From the NCBI RefSeq assembly GCF_019100495.1, contig NZ_JAHRVA010000003.1:310001-374000 (forward strand): DNA of 64,000 nucleotides, in the 5' to 3' direction. Position 1 is the stretch's first letter; the number at the start of each line of letters is the position of its first letter. This DNA is from Falsochrobactrum tianjinense. Lineage in GTDB: Bacteria; Pseudomonadota; Alphaproteobacteria; Rhizobiales; Rhizobiaceae. Made by a program: the position numbers and the translations under genes. Below, one piece after another: positions 1-8,812 of the stretch. Below the pieces are notes generated by a model that did no database searches, was not told the DNA's origin, and worked only from the letters and a program-made list of their open reading frames with translations.

Positions 1-907
1 AGATTGCGCTGCCAAGGCCCAGCGGGCGGGCTCTGCGGTGAATGAGATAACACATATTTGCCGTCCGACCCCGATCTATCTGCAATTCTCTTATTGCGCC
101 TTTTTCGACCCAATGGCGGGCAAATTCGATGGGGACCACGCCCAGATAGCGGGAGGAGAGTACCATGATCATCCGCGACAGAATCGTGGGGGCGACCGCC
201 TTTACGGTGAGGCCGCGAAAGAACTCCGAAAAACCCTCTTCCTGCATGACTTCGGACGCCACGAAACCATGCTGGCGCAGATCGTCATAAGTGAGCTTGG
301 TATCGTCTGCATGGAACAGCGGATGGTCCTTTCCGCAAAAAATTCCCATCATTTCGGTGCGAATGGGGGTAGCGTTAAGGGCGGGGTCATGACGTATGAG
401 TGCTGTAAAGCCGATATCGGCAGAGCCTTCCAGAACCGAGGCATAGATATGATCGGGCGAGGTCATGCGGATATTCAGTTTGATATCCGGATAATGGTCG
501 TTGACCTTCGCGACTGCGCGCGCGAGCGATTCGGCAAACTCGAATACGAAACTGTCATCGGCGAACAGGGTTATTTCGTCTTCTAGTTTCTGCGTCGTTG
601 CACCTATGAAATCGCTGAAGCGGCCAATCTCGAAGAGCAATTGCACTGCGGCGGAATGCACCAGCAATCCCTGCTGGGTAAGGCGGAAGCCCCCACGCCC
701 GCGTTCGCATAAATGCAGTCCCAGCCTTTCTTCCAGACGGGTCAGGCCCAGGCTGATGGCGGATTTTCCTTTTCCAAGACGGGCCTGTGCGGCGGTGATG
801 CCGCCTGCGGAAACGATTTCCACGAATTCCCGCAAACGGGCGATATCGGCATTTGAGAGATTGCCTCGAAAAGGCGTTGAATGCTTTGTCACGATCGTCT
901 CCGGCAT
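1..907 (-). CDS. LysR-family transcriptional regulator, C-terminus cut by window edge
   Basis: The minus strand is open from an ATG at 907 to the window start (302 codons), so the extreme C-terminus is missing. Residues about 18-75 form a winged helix-turn-helix of LysR type (LREFVEIVSAGGITAAQARL, then a recognition helix GKGKSAISLGLTRLEERLG). The remainder reads as a periplasmic-binding-protein-like effector domain with the usual LysR run of alternating strands and helices. The gene points away from lhgO, the classic divergent LysR arrangement, so it may control the lhgO-aminotransferase-ALDH genes; this is inference. The effector cannot be told from the sequence. The family call is firm, the target is not. 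Confidence 0.85.
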   Translation of the reverse strand, partial: MPETIVTKHSTPFRGNLSNADIARLREFVEIVSAGGITAAQARLGKGKSAISLGLTRLEERLGLHLCERGRGGFRLTQQGLLVHSAAVQLLFEIGRFSDFIGATTQKLEDEITLFADDSFVFEFAESLARAVAKVNDHYPDIKLNIRMTSPDHIYASVLEGSADIGFTALIRHDPALNATPIRTEMMGIFCGKDHPLFHADDTKLTYDDLRQHGFVASEVMQEEGFSEFFRGLTVKAVAPTILSRMIMVLSSRYLGVVPIEFARHWVEKGAIRELQIDRGRTANMCYLIHRRARPLGLGSAI

Positions 908-908
908 G

Positions 909-924
909 GTTTGGTTATCTAACC
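909..924. promoter_or_regulatory. Short dyad upstream of the LysR gene, candidate LysR site
   Basis: GGTTA-TC-TAACC (913-924) lies directly upstream of the LysR start in the roughly 100-base divergent gap to lhgO. LysR proteins commonly bind T-N11-A dyads in such gaps. The arms are only 5 bp, so this is weak. Confidence 0.25.
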
Positions 925-1022
925 TTCAAACTTACGTTAAGCAATCTTGTATCGAACTCTGCTTCACATTCCTCTAGTTAGGAAGGCAGAGGCAATGAAT
1001 CCGGATTGATGTGAATAACTCC

Positions 1023-2225
1023 ATGGCAAAACACGACATCATTGTGATAGGCGCAGGCATTGTGGGTCTTGCGACTACATATCACCTGAGACGTTCGCGT
1101 CCGGGCCTGAGCGTCATGGTGATCGAGAAGGAAGATGCTCCCGGCCTGCATCAGACGGGGCATAATTCCGGAGTCATTCATGCTGGCATCTATTATGCGC
1201 CCGGTAGCCTTAAGGCGCGGCTTTGCAAGGCCGGTGCCGAGCAGACGAAAATTTTCTGCGAAGAAAACAATGTTCCTTTCGACGAATGCGGCAAACTGAT
1301 CGTCGCAACCGACGAGAGTGAGCTTGCGGCACTGGAAAATCTTCGTACGAGAGCTGAAAGCAACGGTCTTGGTATTCGTGTTGTCGAAGCGGCGGAAATG
1401 GCTGAAATCGAGCCGAACATAACCGGCGTTCGCGCCATTCTAAGTCCCGCCAGCGGCATTGTGGACTATGGCCGCATCTGCCGGGTTCTGCGGGACCGAT
1501 TGATGGCGGAAGGGGTTGAATTCCGTTTTGGCACACAGGTTCTCGGGCTGCGGGAAACGGCGGATGAAGTAGCGATACAAACCTCGACGGGGGATTTTTC
1601 CGCTTCCATGCTTGTCGCCTGTGCCGGACTTCAGGCCGACCGTCTGGCGGAAATGTCTGGACTGGCCGACGATTTCCGCATTATCCCGTTTCGCGGCGAG
1701 TATTTTCGTCTGTCGGAACAGGCCGGCAATCTGGTCAGCCACCTGATTTATCCGGTTCCCGATCCGTCCTTGCCGTTTCTGGGTGTTCATCTGACCAAAA
1801 TGATCGGCGGCTACACGACTGTCGGTCCGAATGCCGTTTTCTCTCTGGGTCGCGAAACTTACAAGGGCAATGGTCTCGTTCTGGCCGATGCCCTGCGCAG
1901 CGCTGTCTTTCCGGGGTTCTGGAAGCTGATGGCGCGTTCCGTCAAGCCCGGAATTCACGAATTGCGGGGTACGCTGTCGCGGCAGGTCTATCTTGATCGC
2001 TGCCGTCGCTATTGCCCGGCGCTCACGCTTGCCGATCTCAAGCCGTATGAACCGGGAATCCGGGCGCAGGCGGTCGATCGGGACGGCAAGATGATCGACG
2101 ATTTCCTGTTGCGGCAGACAGCGCGAACCATTCATGTTTGCAACGCTCCGTCTCCTGCTGCAACATCAGCATTCCCGATCGGAGCTGAAATAGGCTCGAA
2201 GATTCTGGAGAAAATCGCTGTCTGA
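1023..2225 (+). CDS. lhgO: L-2-hydroxyglutarate oxidase/dehydrogenase
   Basis: This is a 400-residue FAD-dependent oxidoreductase of the DAO fold. It oxidises L-2-hydroxyglutarate to 2-oxoglutarate and passes electrons to the quinone pool (family knowledge). A Rossmann motif GAGIVG sits at residues 10-15. The diagnostic stretch QTGHNSGVIHAGIYYAPGSL is present, and the C-terminal GPNAVF and GIRAQ stretches fit the LhgO family. Length matches E. coli LhgO (about 420). The ATG at 1023 is chosen because the protein then begins directly at the nucleotide-binding strand; a GTG at 1011 is possible. It is the first gene of a run that continues with an aminotransferase and two aldehyde dehydrogenases, which suggests entry of a C5 product into the TCA cycle. 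Confidence 0.88.
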   Translation: MAKHDIIVIGAGIVGLATTYHLRRSRPGLSVMVIEKEDAPGLHQTGHNSGVIHAGIYYAPGSLKARLCKAGAEQTKIFCEENNVPFDECGKLIVATDESELAALENLRTRAESNGLGIRVVEAAEMAEIEPNITGVRAILSPASGIVDYGRICRVLRDRLMAEGVEFRFGTQVLGLRETADEVAIQTSTGDFSASMLVACAGLQADRLAEMSGLADDFRIIPFRGEYFRLSEQAGNLVSHLIYPVPDPSLPFLGVHLTKMIGGYTTVGPNAVFSLGRETYKGNGLVLADALRSAVFPGFWKLMARSVKPGIHELRGTLSRQVYLDRCRRYCPALTLADLKPYEPGIRAQAVDRDGKMIDDFLLRQTARTIHVCNAPSPAATSAFPIGAEIGSKILEKIAV

Positions 2226-2235
2226 ACCATTTTCG

Positions 2236-2251
2236 GCGCGGGGAGCCGCGC
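2236..2251 (+). terminator. Small GC hairpin after lhgO
   Basis: GCGCGG, a 4-base loop and CCGCGC form a perfect 6-bp stem 11 bases after the lhgO stop, followed by a short T-run (tgtttcc). It may cause partial termination or protect the mRNA, as the next gene starts only about 55 bases later in the same direction. Confidence 0.35.
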
Positions 2252-2307
2252 TGTTTCCACGATAAGGCATCTCGGCGGGCGACCGCCTTTACTCAAGGAA
2301 GCTCTTC

Positions 2308-3687
2308 ATGAATACGATCCCAAACTTCACGAACACTCCGGAAGCGAGAGATATCGAATTTCATTTTCATGGCTATACCAACGCCCGGCGTCATGCCGAA
2401 GTAGGGCCGATGGTCATCGAGAATGGTGATGGCATCTATGTTTTCGACAATGAGGGTAACCGCTACATTGAGGGTCTTGCCGGACTCTGGAGCGTGGGTG
2501 TCGGTTTCAATGAACAGCGGCTGGTCGATGCTGTCACCAGGCAGATGAGCAAGCTGCCATTCTATCACAATTTCGGACACAAGAGCCACGGCCCTGCCAT
2601 CGATCTCGCAGAACAGCTTATCGCTCTGGCACCGGTTCCGATGAGCAAGGTTTTCTATACGAATTCCGGTTCGGAAGCGAACGACACCGTGCTCAAGATG
2701 ATCTGGTATCGCTCCAACGCGATGGGCAAGCCGGAAAAGAAGAAGGTTATCGCCCGCCAGCGTGGCTATCATGGTGTGACGATCGCCTCCGCAAGCCTGA
2801 CCGGACTTCCCAACAATCATCGCTCCTTTGATCTGCCTATCGACCGCGTTCTGCATACATCTTCGCCTCATTACTGGAAGGATGCTCGCCCCGGCGAAAG
2901 CGAAGAGGATTTCGCGACCCGTTGCGCTGAGGAACTCGATGCGCTGATCCAGAGCGAGGGACCGGATACGATCGCCGCTTTCTTTGCAGAGCCGGTAATG
3001 GGTGCCGGTGGCGTGATAACGCCGCCCGCCACCTATTTTGAAAAGATCCAGGCGGTGCTTGCCAAATACGATATTTTGTTCGTGGCTGACGAAGTGATCT
3101 GCGGTTTTGGCCGCACCGGCAATATGTTCGGCTCGATCACCTATGATATCCGCCCTGACATCATCGTCATGTCGAAGCAGATTACGTCGAGCTATGTTCC
3201 GTTCTCTGCCCTGATGGTGAATGAGCGCGTATTTGGTCCGATTGCCGACGAGAGCAACAAGATCGGTACGTTCGGCCACGGGTTCACGGCAGGCGGTCAT
3301 CCGCTTGGCGCGGCTGTCGCTCTTGAAAATCTTGCGATCATCAAGGAGCGCAATCTGGTTGAAAACGCGCGTGATGTGGGCAATCACTTCCTTGGACGCC
3401 TGGAAGGGCTGAAGTCCAGTCCGCTGGTCGGCGAAGTGCGCGGCGTGGGACTTATCGCGGCGATAGAACTGGTTAATGACAAGGAAGCCAAATCCGTCGA
3501 AAAGCCGGGTGCGCTTGGCACGCTGATGAACGCGGCAATGCAGCGCCACGGCCTCATTTCGCGCAATATGATGGATGCGGTTGCTTTCTGCCCGCCGATG
3601 ATTATCACTCGTGAGCAGGCAGATGACATGTTTGAAATCGTGGCAAAATCGCTTCGCGAAGTCGAAGCAGAAGCAGGTGTGGCGTGA
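2308..3687 (+). CDS. Class III (omega) aminotransferase, PLP-dependent
   Basis: A 459-residue fold-type I aminotransferase of class III. Visible marks are the PLP phosphate-binding stretch YTNSGSEANDTVLKM, the HGV loop RGYHGVTIASASLTG, the cofactor Asp in FVADEVICGFGRTG, and the Schiff-base lysine in IVMSKQITSSYVP. The substrate-binding start VEGLAGLW-like (IEGLAGLWSVGVGF) is typical of omega-amino acid:pyruvate and diamine aminotransferases. An AAGGAAG Shine-Dalgarno precedes the ATG. The stop overlaps a possible start of the next gene. In context it would convert a terminal amine into an aldehyde for the two downstream aldehyde dehydrogenases. The precise amine is not determinable; beta-alanine, taurine, GABA or a diamine derivative are all possible. 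Confidence 0.9.
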   Translation: MNTIPNFTNTPEARDIEFHFHGYTNARRHAEVGPMVIENGDGIYVFDNEGNRYIEGLAGLWSVGVGFNEQRLVDAVTRQMSKLPFYHNFGHKSHGPAIDLAEQLIALAPVPMSKVFYTNSGSEANDTVLKMIWYRSNAMGKPEKKKVIARQRGYHGVTIASASLTGLPNNHRSFDLPIDRVLHTSSPHYWKDARPGESEEDFATRCAEELDALIQSEGPDTIAAFFAEPVMGAGGVITPPATYFEKIQAVLAKYDILFVADEVICGFGRTGNMFGSITYDIRPDIIVMSKQITSSYVPFSALMVNERVFGPIADESNKIGTFGHGFTAGGHPLGAAVALENLAIIKERNLVENARDVGNHFLGRLEGLKSSPLVGEVRGVGLIAAIELVNDKEAKSVEKPGALGTLMNAAMQRHGLISRNMMDAVAFCPPMIITREQADDMFEIVAKSLREVEAEAGVA

Positions 3688-3704
3688 CGAAAGAGGATAT
3701 CGGT

Positions 3705-5150
3705 ATGACAAAGCTTGAAAAAGCGAATTTCATCAATGGCGAATGGGTCGGCAGCGATGACTTCAGCGAAAACCGTAACCCTTCCGATCTCGATGATCTG
3801 GTCGGTCTTTACGCACGCGCATCCGCCCAGCAGACGCAAGACGCCATTGCGGCGGCAAAAGCCGCCCTGCCGTCATGGGCCGCAACCTCGCCGCAGGTAA
3901 GGGCCGAAATTCTGGAACGGGTCGGCGTCGAATTGCTGGCGCGCCGCGAAGAACTCGGCAAGCTTTTGTCACGCGAGGAAGGCAAGATCCTCTCCGAAGG
4001 TATCGGTGAAGTCACGCGCGCAGGCCAGTTGTTCAAGTTCTATGCACAGGAAGCTCTGCGCGTAGAAGGACTTTCCATTGCTTCCATCCGTCCCGGCGTG
4101 CGGGTCGAAGTGCGGCATGAACCGGTAGGCGTCGTCGGATTGATTACGCCATGGAATTTTCCCATCGCCATTCCCGCATGGAAGGCCGCCCCGGCGCTCG
4201 CTTTCGGCAATACGATTGTCTTCAAGCCTGCCGACCTCACGCCGGGTTGTGGCTGGGCGCTTGCCGACATCCTCGCGCGTGCGGGGCTTCCGTCCGGGGT
4301 GTTCAATCTCGTGATGGGGCGCGGCAGCGTGGTGGGCGAAATCATAACGCGCTCGCCGGATGTGAACGCGGTTTCCTTCACGGGCTCCGAAGCGACGGGA
4401 CGCGGCATTCGCACCATCGTTGCGGAACGCGGCGGAAAGATCCAGCAGGAAATGGGCGGTAAAAGCCCACTGGTGGTGCTCGACGACGCCAACCTCGCCA
4501 ATGCAATCGATTGCGCGATTGGCGGCTCGGTCATCTCGACCGGACAGCGCTGCACGTCGAATACCCGTATCATCGCTACGCCGGGCATTTACGATGCACT
4601 GGCCGAGGGGATGGCCGAACGGGCGCGTAGTCTGGTTGTCGGCAACGCACTTGATCCATCCACCCAGATCGGACCGGTAGTGGATCAGCGCCAGCTCGAC
4701 ACCAATCTGCGCTATATCGGTATCGCCGATGGCGAAGGCGCGCAGCGGCTTTGCGGCGGTGAAGTGCTCGAGAGACCGGAGCGCGGGTTCTACATGTCGC
4801 CTGCCGTTTACGCCAATTGCACCAACAGCATGGTGCATGTCCGTGAGGAGATTTTCGGTCCGGTGGTCAGCGTGCTGAAAGCGGCGGATTATGAGGAAGC
4901 CCTTTCCATCGCCAATGATTCTGATCTTGGACTTTCCTCGGGCATCTGTACGACTTCGCTCAAATATTCCGAGGATTTCAAAACCCGGTCGAATTCGGGC
5001 ATGGTATTCGTTAATCTGCCGACTGCCGGCGTTGACTACCATGTTCCGTTTGGCGGGCGGAAAGGCTCCAGCTACGGCCCGCGTGAACAGGGCCGCGCTG
5101 CGCGGGAATTCTACACCGTATCGAAGACGGCCTATACGAATCCCATTTGA
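3705..5150 (+). CDS. NAD(P)-dependent aldehyde dehydrogenase (semialdehyde type)
   Basis: A 481-residue aldehyde dehydrogenase. The cofactor and active-site landmarks are in order: GLITPWNFPIAIP (about 145-157), the glycine motif VSFTGSEATGRGI, the general-base Glu in QQEMGGKSPLVV and the catalytic Cys in STGQRCTSNTR, then the EEIFGPV block near the end. The C-terminus lacks the usual final GGxKxSG and reads FGGRKGSSYGPREQG, as in 2-oxoglutarate-semialdehyde dehydrogenases of sugar-acid and hydroxyproline pathways. ATG 3705 is preceded by AAGAGGA at good spacing, so it is preferred to the GTG at 3684. It lies 17 bases after the aminotransferase and is probably co-transcribed. Confidence 0.88.
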   Translation: MTKLEKANFINGEWVGSDDFSENRNPSDLDDLVGLYARASAQQTQDAIAAAKAALPSWAATSPQVRAEILERVGVELLARREELGKLLSREEGKILSEGIGEVTRAGQLFKFYAQEALRVEGLSIASIRPGVRVEVRHEPVGVVGLITPWNFPIAIPAWKAAPALAFGNTIVFKPADLTPGCGWALADILARAGLPSGVFNLVMGRGSVVGEIITRSPDVNAVSFTGSEATGRGIRTIVAERGGKIQQEMGGKSPLVVLDDANLANAIDCAIGGSVISTGQRCTSNTRIIATPGIYDALAEGMAERARSLVVGNALDPSTQIGPVVDQRQLDTNLRYIGIADGEGAQRLCGGEVLERPERGFYMSPAVYANCTNSMVHVREEIFGPVVSVLKAADYEEALSIANDSDLGLSSGICTTSLKYSEDFKTRSNSGMVFVNLPTAGVDYHVPFGGRKGSSYGPREQGRAAREFYTVSKTAYTNPI

Positions 5151-5195
5151 CAGGGCATAAGAAACGCAGAGGTTTCACATATTCCTGGCAGAGAC

Positions 5196-5206
5196 GTATG
5201 ATACAT
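5196..5206 (+). promoter_or_regulatory. Candidate operator GTATGATACAT, copy 1
   Basis: The 11-mer GTATGATACAT lies in the gap before the second ALDH gene. A 9-base core of it recurs at 6931-6939 and a 10/11 match lies inverted at 7064-7074 before the ABC binding-protein gene. Recurrence in the two gaps of one cluster suggests a shared regulator, possibly the GntR protein at 15111. Confidence 0.4.
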
Positions 5207-5219
5207 GTGCGCTTGTACA

Positions 5220-5246
5220 GGGCCGGTTGTCGATGACGACCGGCCC
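5220..5246 (+). terminator. Strong hairpin between the two aldehyde dehydrogenase genes
   Basis: GGGCCGGTTGTC pairs with GACGACCGGCCC (one mismatch) around a 3-base loop. No T-run follows. It ends 35 bases before the second ALDH start and could be a terminator, an attenuator or an mRNA-stabilising stem. Confidence 0.5.
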
Positions 5247-5281
5247 GCACGGGTGCTTGCAGCGACCAGAAGGAGGACATT

Positions 5282-6733
5282 ATGGCCGCAATATTGGATA
5301 AGCGTAAGTTTTACATTGACGGTGCTTGGGTGGACCCCGCCAAGCCGAACGATCTGGAAGTGATCGATCCCTCGATTGAAGAAGCAGTCGCTGTCATAAC
5401 CATCGGCAGCGAAGCGGATACAAACCGTGCGGTAGCCGCTGCGAAAGCCGCTTTTGCCAGCTGGTCGCAGACCTCACCTGCTGAACGTCTGGCCTATGCC
5501 GAGAAAATCCTTGAAATCTACAAGCGCCGCGCGAAGGAAATGGCCGAAGCCATTACTCTGGAGATGGGCGCACCGCAGGATATGGCACTGTCTGACCAGA
5601 CCGGCGCTGGCAGCTATCACATTGAAAACTTCCTCAATGCATTCCGCAATTTCAAGTTTATCGCTCCCCTGGGCGATCATGCCCCGACCACGATGGTGGC
5701 CTGGGAGCCGATTGGCGTCGTCGGCCTGATCACGCCCTGGAACTGGCCGATGAATCAGGTCACGCTCAAGGTGCTTCCAGCTCTGCTCGGAGGTAATACG
5801 GCAGTTCTCAAGCCTTCTGAAATTGCGCCGCTTTCCTCCATGCTGTTCATGGAAATCGTACATGAAGCAGGTGTTCCCAAGGGCGTGCTCAATCTGGTGA
5901 ACGGCGACGGAACCGGTGTAGGCACCCAGCTTTCCACCCATCCGGACGTTGACATGATCAGCTTCACCGGATCGACACGCGCCGGCATTGCGATCACCAA
6001 AGCTGCGGCTGACAGTCTGAAAAAAGTCACGCTGGAACTGGGCGGGAAGGGTGCCAATCTGGTTTTCGCCGACGCCGATCCCGATGCGGTCGCGCGTGGT
6101 GCACGCCATTGCTTCAACAATAGCGGCCAGTCCTGTAACGCCCCGACCCGTATGCTGGTCGAGCGTTCGATATATGACCAGGCTGTTGATACGGCTGCGC
6201 GTGTGGCGAAGGAAACGGCCGTTGCGTCGGGTCATCAGTCCGGCAAGCATATCGGTCCAGTCGTAAGCAAATTGCAGTGGGACAAGATTCAGGACCTGAT
6301 CCAGCAGGGCATAGATGAAGGTGCGCGTCTGGTCGCTGGCGGTCCTGGGCTTCCCGAGGGCGTCAATCGCGGATATTTCGTTCGCCCGACCGTTTTCGCG
6401 GACGTGAACAATGAAATGTCGATTGCCCGGCAGGAAATTTTTGGTCCTGTCTTGTCGATCATTCCTTTTGATAGCGAGGAAGAGGCCGTCGGGATCGCAA
6501 ATGATACGATTTACGGACTGACGAACTATGTGCAGTCGCAGGACGGTGCACGTCGCAACCGGCTTGCGCGCCAGCTACGTGCGGGGATGATTGAGATGAA
6601 TGGCGAATCTCGCGGCGCGGGATCGGCGTTCGGCGGCGTGAAAGCATCTGGTCGCGCGCGCGAAGGTGGACTGATGGGACTGGAGGAGTTCATGGACTCC
6701 AAACAGATTTCCGGCTGGAGCCGCGAAGCCTGA
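5282..6733 (+). CDS. NAD-dependent aldehyde dehydrogenase
   Basis: A 483-residue aldehyde dehydrogenase, clearly distinct from the preceding one. Landmarks are GLITPWNWPMNQV, FTGSTRAGIAI, the Glu in TLELGGKGANLVF and the catalytic Cys in SGQSCNAPTRM, then EIFGPVLSIIPF. The Glu-Leu-Gly-Gly-Lys and the C-terminal FGGVKASGRAREGG match the general ALDH family that oxidises short aliphatic or omega-amino aldehydes. A textbook AAGGAGGA lies 6 bases before ATG 5282. It follows a 131-base gap with a hairpin and a candidate operator (5196-5206), so it may have its own promoter. Two ALDHs beside one aminotransferase suggest a two-step oxidation, for instance amino-aldehyde then semialdehyde. Confidence 0.9.
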   Translation: MAAILDKRKFYIDGAWVDPAKPNDLEVIDPSIEEAVAVITIGSEADTNRAVAAAKAAFASWSQTSPAERLAYAEKILEIYKRRAKEMAEAITLEMGAPQDMALSDQTGAGSYHIENFLNAFRNFKFIAPLGDHAPTTMVAWEPIGVVGLITPWNWPMNQVTLKVLPALLGGNTAVLKPSEIAPLSSMLFMEIVHEAGVPKGVLNLVNGDGTGVGTQLSTHPDVDMISFTGSTRAGIAITKAAADSLKKVTLELGGKGANLVFADADPDAVARGARHCFNNSGQSCNAPTRMLVERSIYDQAVDTAARVAKETAVASGHQSGKHIGPVVSKLQWDKIQDLIQQGIDEGARLVAGGPGLPEGVNRGYFVRPTVFADVNNEMSIARQEIFGPVLSIIPFDSEEEAVGIANDTIYGLTNYVQSQDGARRNRLARQLRAGMIEMNGESRGAGSAFGGVKASGRAREGGLMGLEEFMDSKQISGWSREA

Positions 6734-7140
6734 GCGTCTGCTACTGATGCAATGGAACTTGCGGCAGATAATAAGGGGCATCACCCTTCTGCCGCAAGGT
6801 GCCAGCGTGCACTGTGAGCCGCTCAAAGGCATTCTTGGAAGCTATACCCGCAAAATATTCAATCCGCTCCGTGAGGATGAGCAGGCTGATTTTATCTTAT
6901 GCCTGCTCTCTGCGCTTGTGCTATGAAAAAATGATACATCAAAACATATTCAAATATAAAAATTGTGCTTATGTTTATAGGATGGCAATCAATATACTTA
7001 AAATAAGTGATTAATATCAAATAGTTAAAAAATAAATAGATAGTCTGTTGACAGGAAATTAAGATGCATCATACTGTCAGAAAACAGATATTACTGATCT
7101 TAAAACTCAGAATCGTGTGAAATAAAAGGGGAAGTCCTAT
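6734..7140. other. 407-base AT-rich intergenic region with regulatory signals
   Basis: No convincing gene is present. From about 6900 to 7135 the DNA becomes strikingly AT-rich compared with its surroundings, as expected of a strong, regulated promoter region. It contains the operator-like ATGATACAT at 6931-6939 and the promoter described at 7048-7075. Confidence 0.6.
7048..7075 (+). promoter_or_regulatory. Candidate sigma-70 promoter of the importer operon with overlapping operator
   Basis: TTGACA (7048-7053) and CATACT (7070-7075) are separated by 16 bases. The inverted operator copy ATGCATCATAC (7064-7074, reverse complement GTATGATGCAT) overlaps the -10 box, and TGACAG (7049-7054) and CTGTCA (7074-7079) form a wider dyad. 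A protein on this site would block RNA polymerase. The binding-protein gene begins 66 bases later. Confidence 0.45.
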
Positions 7141-8730
7141 ATGCTAAAATCCTTGGTCCGGCTGGCGACAGCCGCATTCCTGAGCTGTGCCTGCGTAAGC
7201 GGCGCGGCCATGGCCCAGAGCGCTTCCGACGCTGAAGTGACGAAGGGCGGCACGTTGAACATGATCGTTCAGCCCGAACCGCCCATGCTGGTGGTCGGCC
7301 TCAATACGCAAGGCCCGACGCTTTATGTGGCGGGTCAGATCTATCAGAGCCTGCTGACCTATGACACAAACCTCAACCCGTTGCCACAGCTCGCAAAGAG
7401 CTGGGAAATGTCTTCCGACGGCTTGACCTATACTTTCAAGCTTCAGGAAGGTGTGAAATGGCATGACGGCGAGCCCTTCAGCGCCGCTGACGTAGTCTTC
7501 ACCGCCAATGAATTTCTGATCAACGCTCATCCGCGCTGGCGCCTGATTGCCGAATCCTATGTCGAAGAGGTGAACGCACCTGACGATCTGACGGTTGTCT
7601 TCAAGCTGAAAAAGCCGTTTTCGGCCTTTCTCTATGGCTTCGAACTGAGCTCATTCCCAATTATGCCCAAGCATATTTATGAAGGCACCGATTATCGTAC
7701 CAATCCGGCCAACAGCACGCCGATCGGCACGGGTCCTTTCAAGTTCAAGGAATGGCAGCGCGGAAGCTACATTCACCTCGTGCGCAACGAGGATTACTGG
7801 AAGGACGGAAAGCCCTATCTGGACGATCTTTATTTTCGCGTCATTCCAGATGCTGCTTCCCGTAGCGTAGCTTTCGAGCAGGGGACTGTTGATGTGTTGC
7901 GTGGCGGCGACGTCGAAGGCTTCAGCATTCGCTCGCTGGCGGCACTGCCTGGTGTGGAAACGACGACGGCAGGCTGGGAATATTTCTCGCCGCAGATGTT
8001 CATCCAGCCGAATCTGCGCCTTGAAGTTTTTAAGGACAAGAATATCCGCAAGGCCATGTATCATGCGCTTGATCGTGATTTCATCGTCAATGCGATCTTC
8101 TTTGGTGAAGGCAAGGTCGCACGCGGACCGTTCGCTGCAACAACGCTTTTCCACGACCCGGAGCTTCCGCAATATGGCTTCGATATGGAACTTGCGAAGA
8201 AGCTCGTTGCCGAATCCGGTATTGATCTGAGCAAGCATCCCATCCGTCTCATGGGCCTGCCCTATGGTGCGACTTGGGATCGCCTGGCGGAGTATGTGAG
8301 GCAGCAACTTGAAGAACTGGGCTTCACGGTCAGCATTCAGGCCGTTGACGCTGGCGGCTGGTTGCAGAATATGGGCAATTTCGATTTCGATCTTGCCTTT
8401 AATTACCTTTACCAGTTTGGCCATCCGGCTCAGGGCGTTGCACGCATCTACTACAGCGACAACATCGTCAAGGGTACGCATGCGGGCAATAATGAAGCCT
8501 ATGAAAATCCGAAGGTCGATGAACTGTTTAACAAGGCGGCGGACGCCGTTGACCAGAAGGATGCCGCTGCGGCCTATTCGGAAGTCCAGAAGATTCTCGC
8601 TGACGATGTTCCGCTTCTGTGGACATTCGACATGCAGAACACGACCGTCTATCGCGACAAGGTGAAGAACCTCGTCCGCACGGCCATCGGATTGAATGAG
8701 CCGATGGATGATGTCTGGATTGCAAAGTAA
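7141..8730 (+). CDS. ABC transporter substrate-binding protein, family 5 (peptide/opine type)
   Basis: A 529-residue periplasmic binding protein of the DppA/OppA class. A Sec signal peptide is visible: basic start MLKSLVR, a hydrophobic core and an AMA cleavage site near residue 25. The family hallmark GGTLNM at the mature start and WHDGEPFSAADVVFT (about residues 108-122) are present. A Shine-Dalgarno AGGGGAAG precedes ATG 7141. The protein captures the ligand for the permeases and fused ATPase downstream. Family 5 proteins bind di/oligopeptides but also opines, glycosides and acylated amines, so the ligand is open; the neighbouring deacetylase-like gene hints at an acylated compound. Confidence 0.92.
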   Translation: MLKSLVRLATAAFLSCACVSGAAMAQSASDAEVTKGGTLNMIVQPEPPMLVVGLNTQGPTLYVAGQIYQSLLTYDTNLNPLPQLAKSWEMSSDGLTYTFKLQEGVKWHDGEPFSAADVVFTANEFLINAHPRWRLIAESYVEEVNAPDDLTVVFKLKKPFSAFLYGFELSSFPIMPKHIYEGTDYRTNPANSTPIGTGPFKFKEWQRGSYIHLVRNEDYWKDGKPYLDDLYFRVIPDAASRSVAFEQGTVDVLRGGDVEGFSIRSLAALPGVETTTAGWEYFSPQMFIQPNLRLEVFKDKNIRKAMYHALDRDFIVNAIFFGEGKVARGPFAATTLFHDPELPQYGFDMELAKKLVAESGIDLSKHPIRLMGLPYGATWDRLAEYVRQQLEELGFTVSIQAVDAGGWLQNMGNFDFDLAFNYLYQFGHPAQGVARIYYSDNIVKGTHAGNNEAYENPKVDELFNKAADAVDQKDAAAAYSEVQKILADDVPLLWTFDMQNTTVYRDKVKNLVRTAIGLNEPMDDVWIAK

Positions 8731-8741
8731 TCAACCTTTTT

Positions 8742-8770
8742 CATCCCGGCAGGTCAAACCTTCCGGGATG
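8742..8770 (+). terminator. Hairpin between binding-protein and permease genes
   Basis: CATCCCGG (8742-8749) pairs perfectly with CCGGGATG (8763-8770) around a 13-base loop, 11 bases after the stop. No T-run follows. Such stems after binding-protein genes usually stabilise the upstream message and keep permease levels lower. Confidence 0.5.
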
Positions 8771-8812
8771 AACCCCTCTTGAAATACCCTGTGAAAACGG
8801 AGCCCGGAATTT

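Noticed and set aside
2293-3711. 472-codon minus-strand frame opposite the aminotransferase gene
   Set aside because: Antisense shadow; residue composition (many R, H, D) and absence of motifs argue against a gene.
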